In this document: positions 11,801 to 21,123 of the stretch, in pieces | Layout: every line of letters starts with the position of its first letter | Position numbering within the stretch: position 1 is the first letter of the stretch | Assembly: GCF_000236905.1 (NCBI RefSeq) | Contig: NC_016521.1 | Span: 186,001 to 250,000 of the forward strand | Reading direction: 5' to 3' | Length of the DNA: 64,000 nucleotides | Source: Tetrapisispora phaffii CBS 4417 | Lineage: Eukaryota; Ascomycota; Saccharomycetes; Saccharomycetales; Saccharomycetaceae | Position numbers and translations under genes: made by a program | The notes under the pieces: generated by a model | Told to the model about the DNA's origin: nothing | What the model saw: only the letters and a program-made list of their open reading frames with translations | The model's database searches: none

Positions 11801-12171
11801 GCAGTCAAAACAGCACTTTTCCCACTACCATTATTACCTACAATAAAATTTAACCTTGGGCCAAATTCCATCTCAAAATTCTCATGACACATAAAATTCC
11901 TCAATTTAATCTTTTTTATGTAACCTGATGGCGATTCCTCAATATATTCAGTATTTATACCTTCATATTGTGTTCCTATAGAACTTGAATACTGTGTCAT
12001 AGCAGCAAATTCATGTCTTCTTCTTTTTTTAGTTGGATGAGTGGAAGCGTCAATATCCTCACCAGTTCCATTTAATGCATTACTTTGTTGTGCAACTAAT
12101 AACTCTGCTTCGTGAGCAATCTCATGGTCTGCCTCTCTTGGTCTTTTCCTGACCTCAGTAGCACCATCCAT
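8812..12171 (-). CDS. SMC6: Smc6 subunit of the Smc5/6 complex
   Basis: This 1119-residue SMC ATPase is half of the Smc5-Smc6 core, which acts in DNA repair, rDNA maintenance and resolution of recombination intermediates. The Walker A motif GNNGSGKS lies at 112-119. Two coiled-coil arms flank a hinge near 520-700. The ABC signature LSGGEKS is at about 1022 and Walker B with IIALDEFDVF at about 1045. The N-terminus carries a basic KKRRR nuclear-type signal at about 48-52. The ATG at 12171 gives a length close to the 1114 recalled for S. cerevisiae, and the final residues NNSNFYG match the family end. It is convergent with USO1 with only 130 bases between the stops, and it has the same orientation as CTF3 and CSR1 behind it, as on S. 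cerevisiae chromosome XII but without NAM2. Confidence 0.97.
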   Translation of the reverse strand: MDGATEVRKRPREADHEIAHEAELLVAQQSNALNGTGEDIDASTHPTKKRRRHEFAAMTQYSSSIGTQYEGINTEYIEESPSGYIKKIKLRNFMCHENFEMEFGPRLNFIVGNNGSGKSAVLTAITIGLGAKASDTNRGNSLKDLIREGCNSTKITIVLENSKYGSYNQGEFGSEIIIERTIKKDGVSHFSLRAESGKEISFKRKDMQTIIDYFSVPVSNPMCFLSQDAARSFLAASSPVEKYGHFMKGTLLQDINDNLDRAREITKTVQEKMTTHLDSLNGLKEEYEDAKSLLNELGQTSNFTERKKLLQGKSLWIDIKFNKKNCDKLKGESLAYKKKMKAIEDKRKVKTDKMERYDNDKLAMEKEIENQTKLVSEKDSIHQQAKDSLRKVRLKYDEEKRNQSEAEKNIEQCKEKIKVLDKNILHLEQQLQKEMGGDKDQMGVDLKKYESENEKLVATVDILTVQLQDLQNEESNIIQEAKTEINSLENSIREKQNELKGISAGNNNFLHNFDHRLPQLLHLIERRSNEFSRKPFGPLGSYVTVKSEYEKDWTRAIQRYLSSSLNAFIVSTLEDNELLRRMFKEVGIRNDIRIFTYPKLEALDYSYGKAKSKFPVLVDAIEFSNLGVQSLFIDQHKIEKVILIPNHNEAKSYLDRKPINVNLALSLRNETSGYQLVGGFRLDTVDYQNKLQIKVGSSSKNEETYLKEFIKQETNELNAKKQRYQERMSEVRNKLRSVVDESSEARLQLKQNSKHITDLKVNMNKVVDTGALISKQTDKDNQKKAIIAYENSIQQIRNNLDQITEEAQPLKVNFDETLNDLTASQKSLKEAKEEVINRESLMEKYQYDLKIYSEKIKSYTDIIKKIDENVQSLEEGIEKQVITASEFCTPERVNDPDLPSTQEEIKEELEKITRMIKKAENKAGFTQQQAIELFEKSRDKYRESQEKYLAIDKTLEVLYKSIQIRVQNLQTAQKATCLDADLDFRASLRVRNLSGNLSFNTKSKRLEIYILTSNGGKPRTIDNLSGGEKSFAQMALLLATWKPMRSRIIALDEFDVFMDQVNRKIGTGLLVKKLKNQTRTQTIIITPQDIGKISDIDSAGVNIHKMKDPERQNNSNFYG

Positions 12172-12562
12172 TATTAAAAATTTTGGCGTTTCCCTGATCT
12201 GATATTATTTGTAAGCTTACCTGAAATTGACCTAACTGAAGCAAATATAGGTTTAACCGTAAACCAAAGAATAGTCACACTTCTACACCACTAATAAGAA
12301 ACTAACTTTACATTGTAAATACAACAAACAGTATTGACAGTATTACTTAGTTTGTTTATATTTACATATTTAAATGCACCTTTCAGATCGGTTTTATTAT
12401 GAGCGCGCATTGACAAAGACTGTCAATTCAAGCCCTTAAAGGTTGATTCGATGAGCTGAGTTAATTCGATAAGAAGAGTTCAGTTGAATGTAGTTTAATA
12501 AATTTGAATATTTATATAGATACTTGACTAAATAAACTATCAGTTCAAATACTAAAAAACAT
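12172..12562. promoter_or_regulatory. SMC6 upstream / CTF3 downstream gap
   Basis: About 390 bases lie between the SMC6 start and the CTF3 stop. The sequence is AT-rich with one small GC cluster (GAGCGCGC near 12400). I see no ACGCGT box and no additional gene. Confidence 0.4.
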
Positions 12563-14764
12563 TTATGCTAATTGACCGGTTCTTTCAATGTCTTTGTTAT
12601 TCTCATTGTATTTGGATAGACTTTTTAAATATGTGAATAAAAAGAGAGGGATCATGGAGTATGATGAATTACTTGTAATCATTTCTTTTAATATTTTGAT
12701 TCTTAACTCAATGATGGCATTGGTATCACTTAACCAAATGCCAGGTATATTTCCCGCATATGTATTGTTAATATGTGTCATAAACATCTTAAAGCCTTCT
12801 TCTGTTAGGGTACGGTTATAATGAACTTTTGTGTAAGTTCTTTCTTCTAAATCAAGCAAGTACTTGGAGCATATAAAACTTAATGACGGAACTCCAGTTA
12901 TAGTGAAAACAGCTCTAGAAATGTTACTAACGTTTGGAAAGTATAAGTTATTTGTAATGCTTTTAATGAACTCATTTGGTAAACCGAATATTTTTTTAGA
13001 AATTGTGATTTTGTTTCTCCATAAGTAATTCGTTAAATCTAGGATATATTGATTTCCCCAGTTAACGATCATATAGTCGGAACTTTTCTCATGTAATAGT
13101 TGTTTTGACTTTATTAAATATTTACAACAAACATTTACGATTATTGGATCATCAGAAAGTAAAATATTATTCATTAAAGAAGGTGGGATCATAATTTTCT
13201 TTAGTATTTTATCATCCTTGTAACATTGTGATGGGAAGGATAGAATACTTTCAAATAATAAAACTAATGCGATGGTTACTTTACGGTCTGTTACTTCATT
13301 GAGGTAAACAGTTACAATAAGTTTTGATATGTCATTAATTATATCGGCGGCAACCAACATGTTTTCTTTACTATTGTAGATTGCTGAATCATTCAGCCAT
13401 ATTTTTATCATTACTACAAAGCTTCTCATGAGATTAAAAAATAAGGTAGTTGAATTATTATTATCTTGTTGCCATAAGTGACACATCGCTAACATCTTAA
13501 GCACATATTTTCTCATGTCATTATTGTTGGTTGGATTCAACAGAGGTATCAAAGAAGTCGACAGAAAATTGAATGAAAATAGTCTTCTATTTAAGTATTC
13601 TGAAGTTAAAAATTCACTTGCAATTTTTGGGATAAGTTGTTTATTTATCATACATTGCATCATAATTTTCCTAATAATTATTATTACTTCGTGTTCAGAT
13701 AAATTGCCGTTTAGGTTAAAACAACGTTTTAATTGTACTTCTATCCAATTGTATATTTGAGATTGACTACTCATATTATTTCCCTCTTTTATTAAAGTTG
13801 TGATGATTACTGAAGAAGCAATGCGATCATCAAATATATATTCTAAATTCTTTGGTACTACAACCGTTCTCCAATTACAGATGAGTTCCTTATTATTCTT
13901 AACTGTTGGTATATATATGTGTCCAGCTGGTGGGTTATGCAAGTAACTATTGAAGTTGCTAGATATATGTTGTTGTGATGAGGTTAATTGCAACTTTAAT
14001 GATTCCACTGAACTGTTTATATAATCTTGTGTAAATGCTCGACCTTTAACAGAACTGGATAATATATTGGCCACCAGTTTCAGTTGACTTTCATTTATTT
14101 CTAAGTTGTAAAAATTTTGTAAACTTCTTTGATTGCATGCTAATTTTGCTTTAATATCTGAAATTGATTGCGAATGTCCAACAATGGATGTATACCTATC
14201 CAAAATAGCTGCAGAATAAATATTGGCTTCCAAGTACCCTGGATTAAATGCAAATTTCTGCAAGTATTGAAGTTTCCATTTCCTTACATCATTTCTAGAT
14301 TTAGTTGTCCAAATAATTATGTAGGTCAGCCATTTTTGTAAATATTCATATTGCCATATATGAAGCCATATCGATCCATTAATCTCATCACTTATATGAT
14401 CCCACAAGAAATAGTTTTGAACAAGCCACTTCACAAGGCTTACCTGAATTTGTCTTGATGCATAGTACTTATATTGTTGTGACAAACTTGATGTTCCTAA
14501 ACCGTCGATTATTGTCTTAATCACCATCAAGTCAATGGCCTCGTTTGGAAGTAAATAATTTTCAATAATAAATACTTTAGTTGTTGCAGTTATAACTGGA
14601 GATATGGTAACAAACCTTATTATGCTTTTCAACTGGGTACAATTCAAACCATATTCTGGGACAAGGTTAAATAAATCATCTAACCATCCTTTCAGCAAAT
14701 TGTTAGAAGAAGTATCTGTTGAGTCAACCAACAGAGTAATAGTCTCATCCAAAAGTCCAGACAT
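12563..14764 (-). CDS. CTF3: Ctf3 inner-kinetochore subunit (CENP-I)
   Basis: The product is 733 residues, the same length I recall for S. cerevisiae Ctf3. It is an all-helical protein without catalytic motifs, containing WQYEYLQKWLTY in the first third as in the family. Ctf3 is the CENP-I member of the Ctf19/CCAN complex that links centromeric nucleosomes to the outer kinetochore. The ATG at 14764 is the first in frame. Placement between SMC6 and CSR1 on one strand reproduces the S. cerevisiae order YLR383-YLR381-YLR380. The call depends on synteny and length as much as on sequence, because the family diverges fast. Confidence 0.88.
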   Translation of the reverse strand: MSGLLDETITLLVDSTDTSSNNLLKGWLDDLFNLVPEYGLNCTQLKSIIRFVTISPVITATTKVFIIENYLLPNEAIDLMVIKTIIDGLGTSSLSQQYKYYASRQIQVSLVKWLVQNYFLWDHISDEINGSIWLHIWQYEYLQKWLTYIIIWTTKSRNDVRKWKLQYLQKFAFNPGYLEANIYSAAILDRYTSIVGHSQSISDIKAKLACNQRSLQNFYNLEINESQLKLVANILSSSVKGRAFTQDYINSSVESLKLQLTSSQQHISSNFNSYLHNPPAGHIYIPTVKNNKELICNWRTVVVPKNLEYIFDDRIASSVIITTLIKEGNNMSSQSQIYNWIEVQLKRCFNLNGNLSEHEVIIIIRKIMMQCMINKQLIPKIASEFLTSEYLNRRLFSFNFLSTSLIPLLNPTNNNDMRKYVLKMLAMCHLWQQDNNNSTTLFFNLMRSFVVMIKIWLNDSAIYNSKENMLVAADIINDISKLIVTVYLNEVTDRKVTIALVLLFESILSFPSQCYKDDKILKKIMIPPSLMNNILLSDDPIIVNVCCKYLIKSKQLLHEKSSDYMIVNWGNQYILDLTNYLWRNKITISKKIFGLPNEFIKSITNNLYFPNVSNISRAVFTITGVPSLSFICSKYLLDLEERTYTKVHYNRTLTEEGFKMFMTHINNTYAGNIPGIWLSDTNAIIELRIKILKEMITSNSSYSMIPLFLFTYLKSLSKYNENNKDIERTGQLA

Positions 14765-15066
14765 CTCACTTGTTTAATCTGTTCATAAATGCTAATATAT
14801 TATAGAATGTATATACGGTTATCAAATATAAATCATCTTAGATATCATTGATGGGTGTCCTTTATAACCTTTGTTTACACTTTCTTTAGTCGCGTAACAT
14901 TAAAAGACCGTCTTATGCTCATTGAAGGTTGCATAATAAACACGTAAATGAAAGGAAATGGCATATTGCAATTTCTATTTAAGTGTGTATTTATGAGTTT
15001 TTTATTTAAATTTGACATACATATATTTATCTGATTAATATTTAAGTATCGTATTTTCCCTTCGTT
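14765..15066. promoter_or_regulatory. CTF3 upstream region
   Basis: This is a 302-base gap. It holds a CGCG core at 14891-14894 (TTACGCGACT on the minus strand), a possible weak MCB-type box, and AT-rich DNA on the CSR1 3' side. There is no gene in it. Confidence 0.35.
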
Positions 15067-16284
15067 TTATAATTTTAGAGAGCCGTTGATATCGTACGTC
15101 GATCTAGATCTGACGTAAAGGTCTAACGATGCGTAATTCTTGGATAGTTTTTCCATTATCTCTATTCTTTCATTGAATAGCTCTTGTGATTTTGTTTCGT
15201 CCTTGGTTTTTATCCATTCTATAGTTTTATCCTTCAATGATCTAATAATAGCTTCTCTTTCTTTTTGAATAGGGTCTCTTTGTTCAACATCAGTCAATGT
15301 TTCATCCGCAGATTCATCAGGACAAACGTAAGAATCAAAATCAAAACCGAGTTCACCTCCAAGATATTCAGGTAGGTTTTCTTTCGAAATCCAAGTTAAG
15401 AGATCCTTGGTATTGTATGTAAACATAATCTTACTTGCCACGATGGGATCTAGCCAAGCTTTTATAACATTCCAAATAGGCGAAAATAGCCAAGGAGCAT
15501 TATGGATCATTAAGTGGCCAAGACACTCAGGATAATGAGCTTCAAAAACTTCCACTAAAAACTTTACTGGTGCATAATCCATATTTGCCATTGTGAAATC
15601 AGTTAAATCAAATAAAATAGTAGCCGAAAGAACAGGTTCCTTAAAGAATAATCTTGTTTGTTCAATAACTAAAAGCGCATATTCCTCTAATTCTTCAGGT
15701 GTTTGATCTTTGGAATAGTGCAAATGTGGTCTAACAATGATAATGGGCCTACCCTTAAGATCATAACCACAGATGACGGCTTTTTGTAATTCCAAATTTT
15801 TAACTACACCTTGTTTATTATCATTATAAAACTTCCTTTCACCACCTCTGATGATCTTCAAAGTATCAAACTTTGAGAGTCTCCATTCTAATGCTTTCAC
15901 AAGCATTGAAATAGATTTTTCAAAATGCCATTTTCTAGCTCTTAAAAATTTTAAAACATAATCATCTGGAGTCTCTATATTCAATGAATTCCAAAATAAA
16001 CTTTCACTAGCATCTTTATCTATACCGTATTTTGTGAACGGGTCAAATGACATATCTGTCTTACCTTTAGTGTCTCCGGAAGTACTCTTAGATCCCCATC
16101 CAAAGTAAGATGAGCTTTTTTTTGGCTCAGTAACGACCTTATTATCATTTATGGTATCCAATAGTTCTAGTAGAATACTTTCCTCAAGAGGTTCTCCCCA
16201 GAACCTCAGCAAATAAAACCATAACTGCTTCAATACCAGCTGTTTGTTATATTCCAGGGACTTGTTCTCCTCTTCGACATTCAT
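15067..16284 (-). CDS. CSR1: Csr1/Sfh2-type Sec14-like lipid transfer protein
   Basis: The first ATG is at 16284; upstream codons continue open only through a TTG. The product of 405 residues has a CRAL-TRIO N-terminal segment (FLRARKWHFEKS near 113) and a Sec14 lipid-binding domain at about 165-330, with ILFDLTDFTMANMDY and the PEYLGGELG gate region. The C-terminus YVRSRSTYDINGSLKL closely matches the end of S. cerevisiae Csr1, recalled as 408 residues. Csr1 is a phosphatidylinositol transfer protein tied to lipid regulation and secretion bypass. Its strand and neighbours match YLR380W. Confidence 0.95.
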   Translation of the reverse strand: MNVEEENKSLEYNKQLVLKQLWFYLLRFWGEPLEESILLELLDTINDNKVVTEPKKSSSYFGWGSKSTSGDTKGKTDMSFDPFTKYGIDKDASESLFWNSLNIETPDDYVLKFLRARKWHFEKSISMLVKALEWRLSKFDTLKIIRGGERKFYNDNKQGVVKNLELQKAVICGYDLKGRPIIIVRPHLHYSKDQTPEELEEYALLVIEQTRLFFKEPVLSATILFDLTDFTMANMDYAPVKFLVEVFEAHYPECLGHLMIHNAPWLFSPIWNVIKAWLDPIVASKIMFTYNTKDLLTWISKENLPEYLGGELGFDFDSYVCPDESADETLTDVEQRDPIQKEREAIIRSLKDKTIEWIKTKDETKSQELFNERIEIMEKLSKNYASLDLYVRSRSTYDINGSLKL

Positions 16285-17135
16285 TTTGTGATATGAATTG
16301 ATTTTAGTGTTCAGTGAATTTCTATAACTTAAAGCCTCACTCAATTCTCTTTTTGCAGATAACCACAGTCAGTTCGAGCAAAAATCAAAGGGAAAGCCAA
16401 ACTAATATAAGTCCCCTTATAAGCATGTGCCAGATATAAATATATATAAAGTGTACAAACTGCAAACCTCTATTTGAAAAGTTGTTAATGAAAGAACTTG
16501 AAAGATTTCGAATTCGAAATTGAAGATGTCCTAATCAGGACATGGAAACTCCTGAGCTATATCCTAAACAGGCAACTACAAGCCAATTTTAGAAACAAAA
16601 TTGTCCAAATCGGGTAAAAACAGTTCGTTTAATCTCTGATTCAATTGCCGTTTTAAGATATTTTCATCGAAGAGGCATACTTCTCATCCCAGTCCAAGCC
16701 TTCTTGACTCTCTCGAGACATATGCTTGCGAATGAACCAGTTGGAACCGATAAGATCCAATTGCCATATCTTTCAGTTGCCAGCAATGCCAATTACATTT
16801 TATGTTTCAATATTTTGGGACACAACTTGCTCAACAAGTAGGGACTGCACGTTTGGATCAGAACAGTGCTGCTGTCATACATGAACATCGCCATCCCCAA
16901 GTTAGTCAAGCCCTGTCTGTTAGAAACTGTTATATTCGGTGTCATGATTTGATGTCTTCTGAGCTGAACTTTTAAGTTGCCATTCCGCGTGAATGGCAAA
17001 GTCTCCAGAGATCTCACACGTTTTGTATGGACTGCTTCATATAAAGAAATGAAGTTAAAGGAAGTGAGAGAGAAGATTTGTGTACATCAACATTGTACAT
17101 CACATCAACGATTGCAACGGTGCAAAGTTTACGAA
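16285..17135. promoter_or_regulatory. Divergent CSR1/YDL057W-like intergenic region with small palindromes
   Basis: This is an 850-base gap. It contains a 16-bp perfect palindrome at 16505-16520 (ATTTCGAATTCGAAAT), a 7-4-7 hairpin at 16526-16543 (ATGTCCT/AGGACAT) and a 9-5-9 hairpin at 16977-16999 (TTGCCATTC/GAATGGCAA). Open frames here begin only with TTG or look random. I see no gene. Confidence 0.5.
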
Positions 17136-18086
17136 ATGACTGAATCTCGTGGAATCTGTTACCGTGTGGTGAATGAAATCCCTTCACACCTTAAATTAAC
17201 AGACTCCGAATCATTTGTCTATATTAAGAACCCCAAGTACCACATCGGCGAAGGGATTGCTGGCATTCTGACTCTCCCACAATCGATCCCTAATTGCAAC
17301 AAGACTATAAAATTTGTCCTGCTGCTGCATGGGATGCAATCGCATAAGAATGCCATATACCAACCCAGATTGGCAAAACGATTGGCACAGTTAGGATACA
17401 TGGTATTGCGAATAGATTTCAGAAATAATGGTGATTCTGAATCTATTGTGGACGATAATAAAGGTAGGTGCTTACAAAGAGATTTAGAAGATATTGAAAC
17501 GATATACGATCTTGTCACGAGGGAAAGCAAGTTATTATTAGGAGGAGGTGAGAATGAGTTATCCTTTGATTCGATTGTTTCGCATTCTAGGGGTGTGATA
17601 TCGATGTTTGAGTTTGTTAGAACTACTAAAGCATGCATTAGAAACTTGATAAATTGTTCAGCAAGATATGAGGGCTTGACTTTATATGATAAACTAACGA
17701 AACAACACCCTAACTGGATACTTGATAATGGGTACGAGGCAACCCTTCTACAGCACAATAAATTTGTCAAACAGTGGATATACAAAGATGAGATGTTGAG
17801 TTTCATAAACGCAAGCGAAGATAATTTTAAGCAAATCGATCCTCAAATCAATTTATTGTCATGTTACGGCGCTCTCGATGATGTTGTACCCCAAAGTGCT
17901 CCTTCCCAATTTGCCACACTGTTCCATGACCATCACCATAAACTAGTAATAATCCCAAATGCTAATCACAACTACTACGGTCACTCAAACGATCCAAATA
18001 TACTCTTTAAACCACTTAATAAAGGTAGAGTTGACTATAACGATGACTTAACATCAGTATTGGTTTCGTTCATTGCTGCCGGGTAA
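17136..18086 (+). CDS. YDL057W-like alpha/beta hydrolase, function unknown
   Basis: I prefer the ATG at 17136 (MTESRGICYRVVNEIP), giving 316 residues. An ATG at 17049 in frame would add 29 residues, and the longer frame begins with TTG. An alpha/beta-hydrolase fold is suggested by VLLLHGMQSHKN (oxyanion region), VLRIDFRNNGDS, a nucleophile-elbow-like VSHSRGVIS with Ser151, an acid candidate in YGALDDVVP and a late NANHNYYGH histidine. The elbow reads S-H-S-R-G rather than the usual G-x-S-x-G. It sits directly before MBP1 on the same strand, where S. cerevisiae has YDL057W, an uncharacterised protein. Substrate and role are unknown. Confidence 0.8.
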   Translation: MTESRGICYRVVNEIPSHLKLTDSESFVYIKNPKYHIGEGIAGILTLPQSIPNCNKTIKFVLLLHGMQSHKNAIYQPRLAKRLAQLGYMVLRIDFRNNGDSESIVDDNKGRCLQRDLEDIETIYDLVTRESKLLLGGGENELSFDSIVSHSRGVISMFEFVRTTKACIRNLINCSARYEGLTLYDKLTKQHPNWILDNGYEATLLQHNKFVKQWIYKDEMLSFINASEDNFKQIDPQINLLSCYGALDDVVPQSAPSQFATLFHDHHHKLVIIPNANHNYYGHSNDPNILFKPLNKGRVDYNDDLTSVLVSFIAAG

Positions 18087-18455
18087 TTTTGCACTGCAAT
18101 ATTGAAAATTATCAATTTGTCCTTTACAAGCATTTAAAACAACAATTAAAGATACTAAGTGTAAATATGTAGTTATAATATTTATAAGTATTTATATTGC
18201 TATGACCTCTCTATCTTATCATTGAGAAGTAAATAGCTGCATACACGGTGCAGAATCTTGTTGTCAGTTTTACTCGGTTATAGCAATAAACAGACTTTGA
18301 ATCTACACAAGATCATTTCAGGGTTTCTGTGTTTTCTCAGCATCAGTTATAATATTATTAAATATTAAGATACACTAGGTTCTTATTTGGTAAACCGTTT
18401 GTATCACTATCGAGTCTGTAAGGGAAAGAGAGAGATAAAGGTACATATAATAATA
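18087..18455. promoter_or_regulatory. MBP1 upstream region
   Basis: This gap of 369 bases between two plus-strand genes is AT-rich with no recognisable element. A purine-rich leader (GGGAAAGAGAGAGATAAAGG) precedes the MBP1 ATG. Confidence 0.35.
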
Positions 18456-20855
18456 ATGTCGAATCAAATTTATTCAGCAAAATATTCCAATGTAGATGTG
18501 TATGAATTTCTGCATTCTACTGGTTCAGTTATGAAAAGGAAGAAAGATGGATGGGTCAATGCTACTCATATTTTAAAGACTGCCAATTTTGCAAAAGCTA
18601 AGAGAACTAGGATTCTAGAAAAAGAAGTTATTCAAGAAACACATGAAAAAGTTCAAGGTGGTTTTGGTAAATATCAAGGTACATGGGTGCCGTTGTCCGT
18701 TGCTATCAGTTTGGCACAGAAATTTGAGGTATATGATGAATTGAAGGTCCTATTTGATTTCGAGCAGGCGGCAGGTGAAACGCCGCCACCGCCAGCTCCA
18801 AAACATCATCATGCTTCGAAAGCCAAAGCTTTGAGAGCCAAAAGCTTAAACGATCTACCTGCAAAGACAACAACGTTAAATCAACCACCTATAGAACTGG
18901 ATACAAATGTGAAAATTCAAAAGAAAAGAGGTAGGCCAGCTTCCACTACTCCAAAAGTTGTCGCAAAACCAAAACGAAAGTTGACAGCAAAGGCTAAGCG
19001 TGAAGCACAATCTAATGATGCATTATTAGTGAAGCCACATATCCCAAGTTCAACAATAAATACCAACCAATTGCCTTACATTTCAAATAATGGGAAATCC
19101 TTATCTATTGATGAGATGCCTTCTAACACTGAACTTTCGGTAGAGCCCGATAATATTATTCAACATCAACTTATTCAAGACCATCAGCAATTCAAAGAAA
19201 TAGACTTAAATGATGGTTTATCAAGTGATGTTGAACAACCTTCATATTTACCTACGAACAAACCATTTGAACATGATGTTAACCACTACCACGCGGAAGA
19301 GAAAGGCGATACCACAAGAAATAGACAATATTCCATGGATAATGATCATACATTCTTGCAGAATTCACCTAATGCATCAACACCGACTCTACCATCGTCG
19401 CCCAGTGACTTAAATGATGCAGCACCTTTTGATAATAGATACAGTGTTGGCACATCTCCTGTTATATCTACCATTCCTAGATACACAAATCACAAAGCAA
19501 CTGAAAATATAACCACTGATATTAATGATGAAGTGAACACTTATTTATCGAGATTAGTGGATTACTTTACATCTACTGATATGAAGTCTAATACTGAGAT
19601 TTCTGTAGAACTATTGAACCCGCCAAAAAATAGTGCTCCATACATTGATGTTCCTATCGATCCAGAAATCCATACTGCGTTTCATTGGGCATGTTCCATG
19701 GGTAATCTTCCTATTGTTGAAGCATTGTATAATGTTGGCACCAGCATTAGATCAGTTAACTCACAAGGTCAGACTCCTCTGATGAGGAGTGTCATGTTTT
19801 ACAATTGTTACTCAAGAAGATCTTTTCCGAAAATATTTGAACTTTTGCATGAAACTGTGTTTGATATTGATAACAGTGGACAAACTATATTACATCATAT
19901 AGTAAAGAGAAAATCTTCCACTCCATCCGCCATGTACTATCTTGACTTAGTTTTATCTAAGGTCAAAGATTATTCTCCACAATATAAAATTGAAGAATTA
20001 CTTAATTGTAAAGATTCTAATGGGAACACTGCTTTGCATATTGCTGCAAAAAATGCTGATACTTTATTTTACAAGACATTGGTAGACAATGGAGCATTAA
20101 AGAGTATATTAAACAATGAAAATTTGTCTTCGGAGGATATAATCAATAGCCAAGGTCAAGATGTGAGGACAATATCACAATTGCGAAACTTAAAAGATAA
20201 TGAATTATTTGAATCATTTGTATCGCTGCAGGCGTCGATTAAGAATAAGAATGGCCAATTCAAATCTAAATCATCTAAGTCTATATCTGAAAATTTACCG
20301 AAAGTTATTAATTTATTTAAAACTTTAGCAGAAAAATATGATGAATCATATGGAAAAAGTGAAGATGTTGTTGAATCTTTACAGCAGAATATATTCAATG
20401 TATCGAAATCTATTAAAAATGTTAATGTTAAGACTGCTGAAATATTAAAAATTTCAAATATAAATGAAATACCAGAAGTATTAGTCAAAAACATGAAAAA
20501 GTTAGAACAATTGAAAATTGATAAGGAAGTTATACAAAACAAACTAAAGTACCAGTATAGAACAGAAAAATCAAAATTGTTTAATGACATCATCAAAGAA
20601 GTTAAAAAAGATAATGATGAAGGTAAGTTAGATAAAATCCATGATAGAGATGAGATACTTGCTTCTCATAAAGAAGCGAAAGAAGAGGGAGAAATATTAA
20701 TTAGAAAGATAATAAACAAAATCCAAGATAACAGTAAGATTCATAAATATCGAAAAATGATTAGTGAAGGCACTGCAATTGATTTAGTTGAAGTCGATAA
20801 TAACCTTGATACTATTTTAACATCGTTGACTAGTGAAAATATGAACGAAGCATAA
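18456..20855 (+). CDS. MBP1: Mbp1, DNA-binding subunit of the MBF G1/S transcription factor
   Basis: The start is the ATG at 18456 (MSNQIYSAKYS), matching the family N-terminus; upstream codons are non-ATG. The product is 799 residues (833 recalled in S. cerevisiae). Residues 1 to about 105 are the APSES/KilA-N DNA-binding domain with GSVMKRKKDGWVNATHIL and KVQGGFGKYQGTW. An AT-hook-like KKRGRP lies near 157. Ankyrin repeats start near 401 (PEIHTAFHWACSMGNLP) and near 520 (NGNTALHIAAKNAD). The C-terminal part is the helical Swi6-binding region (SKIHKYRKMISEGTAID). Mbp1 binds ACGCGT boxes to switch on S-phase genes, and such a box lies upstream of ASF1 in this window. It is convergent with PSA1 as in S. 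cerevisiae. Confidence 0.97.
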   Translation: MSNQIYSAKYSNVDVYEFLHSTGSVMKRKKDGWVNATHILKTANFAKAKRTRILEKEVIQETHEKVQGGFGKYQGTWVPLSVAISLAQKFEVYDELKVLFDFEQAAGETPPPPAPKHHHASKAKALRAKSLNDLPAKTTTLNQPPIELDTNVKIQKKRGRPASTTPKVVAKPKRKLTAKAKREAQSNDALLVKPHIPSSTINTNQLPYISNNGKSLSIDEMPSNTELSVEPDNIIQHQLIQDHQQFKEIDLNDGLSSDVEQPSYLPTNKPFEHDVNHYHAEEKGDTTRNRQYSMDNDHTFLQNSPNASTPTLPSSPSDLNDAAPFDNRYSVGTSPVISTIPRYTNHKATENITTDINDEVNTYLSRLVDYFTSTDMKSNTEISVELLNPPKNSAPYIDVPIDPEIHTAFHWACSMGNLPIVEALYNVGTSIRSVNSQGQTPLMRSVMFYNCYSRRSFPKIFELLHETVFDIDNSGQTILHHIVKRKSSTPSAMYYLDLVLSKVKDYSPQYKIEELLNCKDSNGNTALHIAAKNADTLFYKTLVDNGALKSILNNENLSSEDIINSQGQDVRTISQLRNLKDNELFESFVSLQASIKNKNGQFKSKSSKSISENLPKVINLFKTLAEKYDESYGKSEDVVESLQQNIFNVSKSIKNVNVKTAEILKISNINEIPEVLVKNMKKLEQLKIDKEVIQNKLKYQYRTEKSKLFNDIIKEVKKDNDEGKLDKIHDRDEILASHKEAKEEGEILIRKIINKIQDNSKIHKYRKMISEGTAIDLVEVDNNLDTILTSLTSENMNEA

Positions 20856-21123
20856 GCATTTGATAGTATGAAAAGAAGCATTAGATACATTTATTTTGAT
20901 CATTAGCATATTTATATTTACCTTAATAAACGGTTGTAACAATAATGTTATATTACATTTAAAATTTGAAATTAGATATTAAAATTATACAATATATGCT
21001 ATTTTGGTGAAATATTATTTTAAATTATTCTTTGGCAAATTGAAAATTAATTGTTCATTTGATCATTATGTATTTACTTATATGGGAAGCGTGCATTTTT
21101 TCTCTATTAAATTTGATACAATT

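Noticed and set aside
16793..17017. 74-codon minus-strand frame before the YDL057W-like gene
   Set aside because: It matches nothing known and lies across a hairpin in the promoter region.
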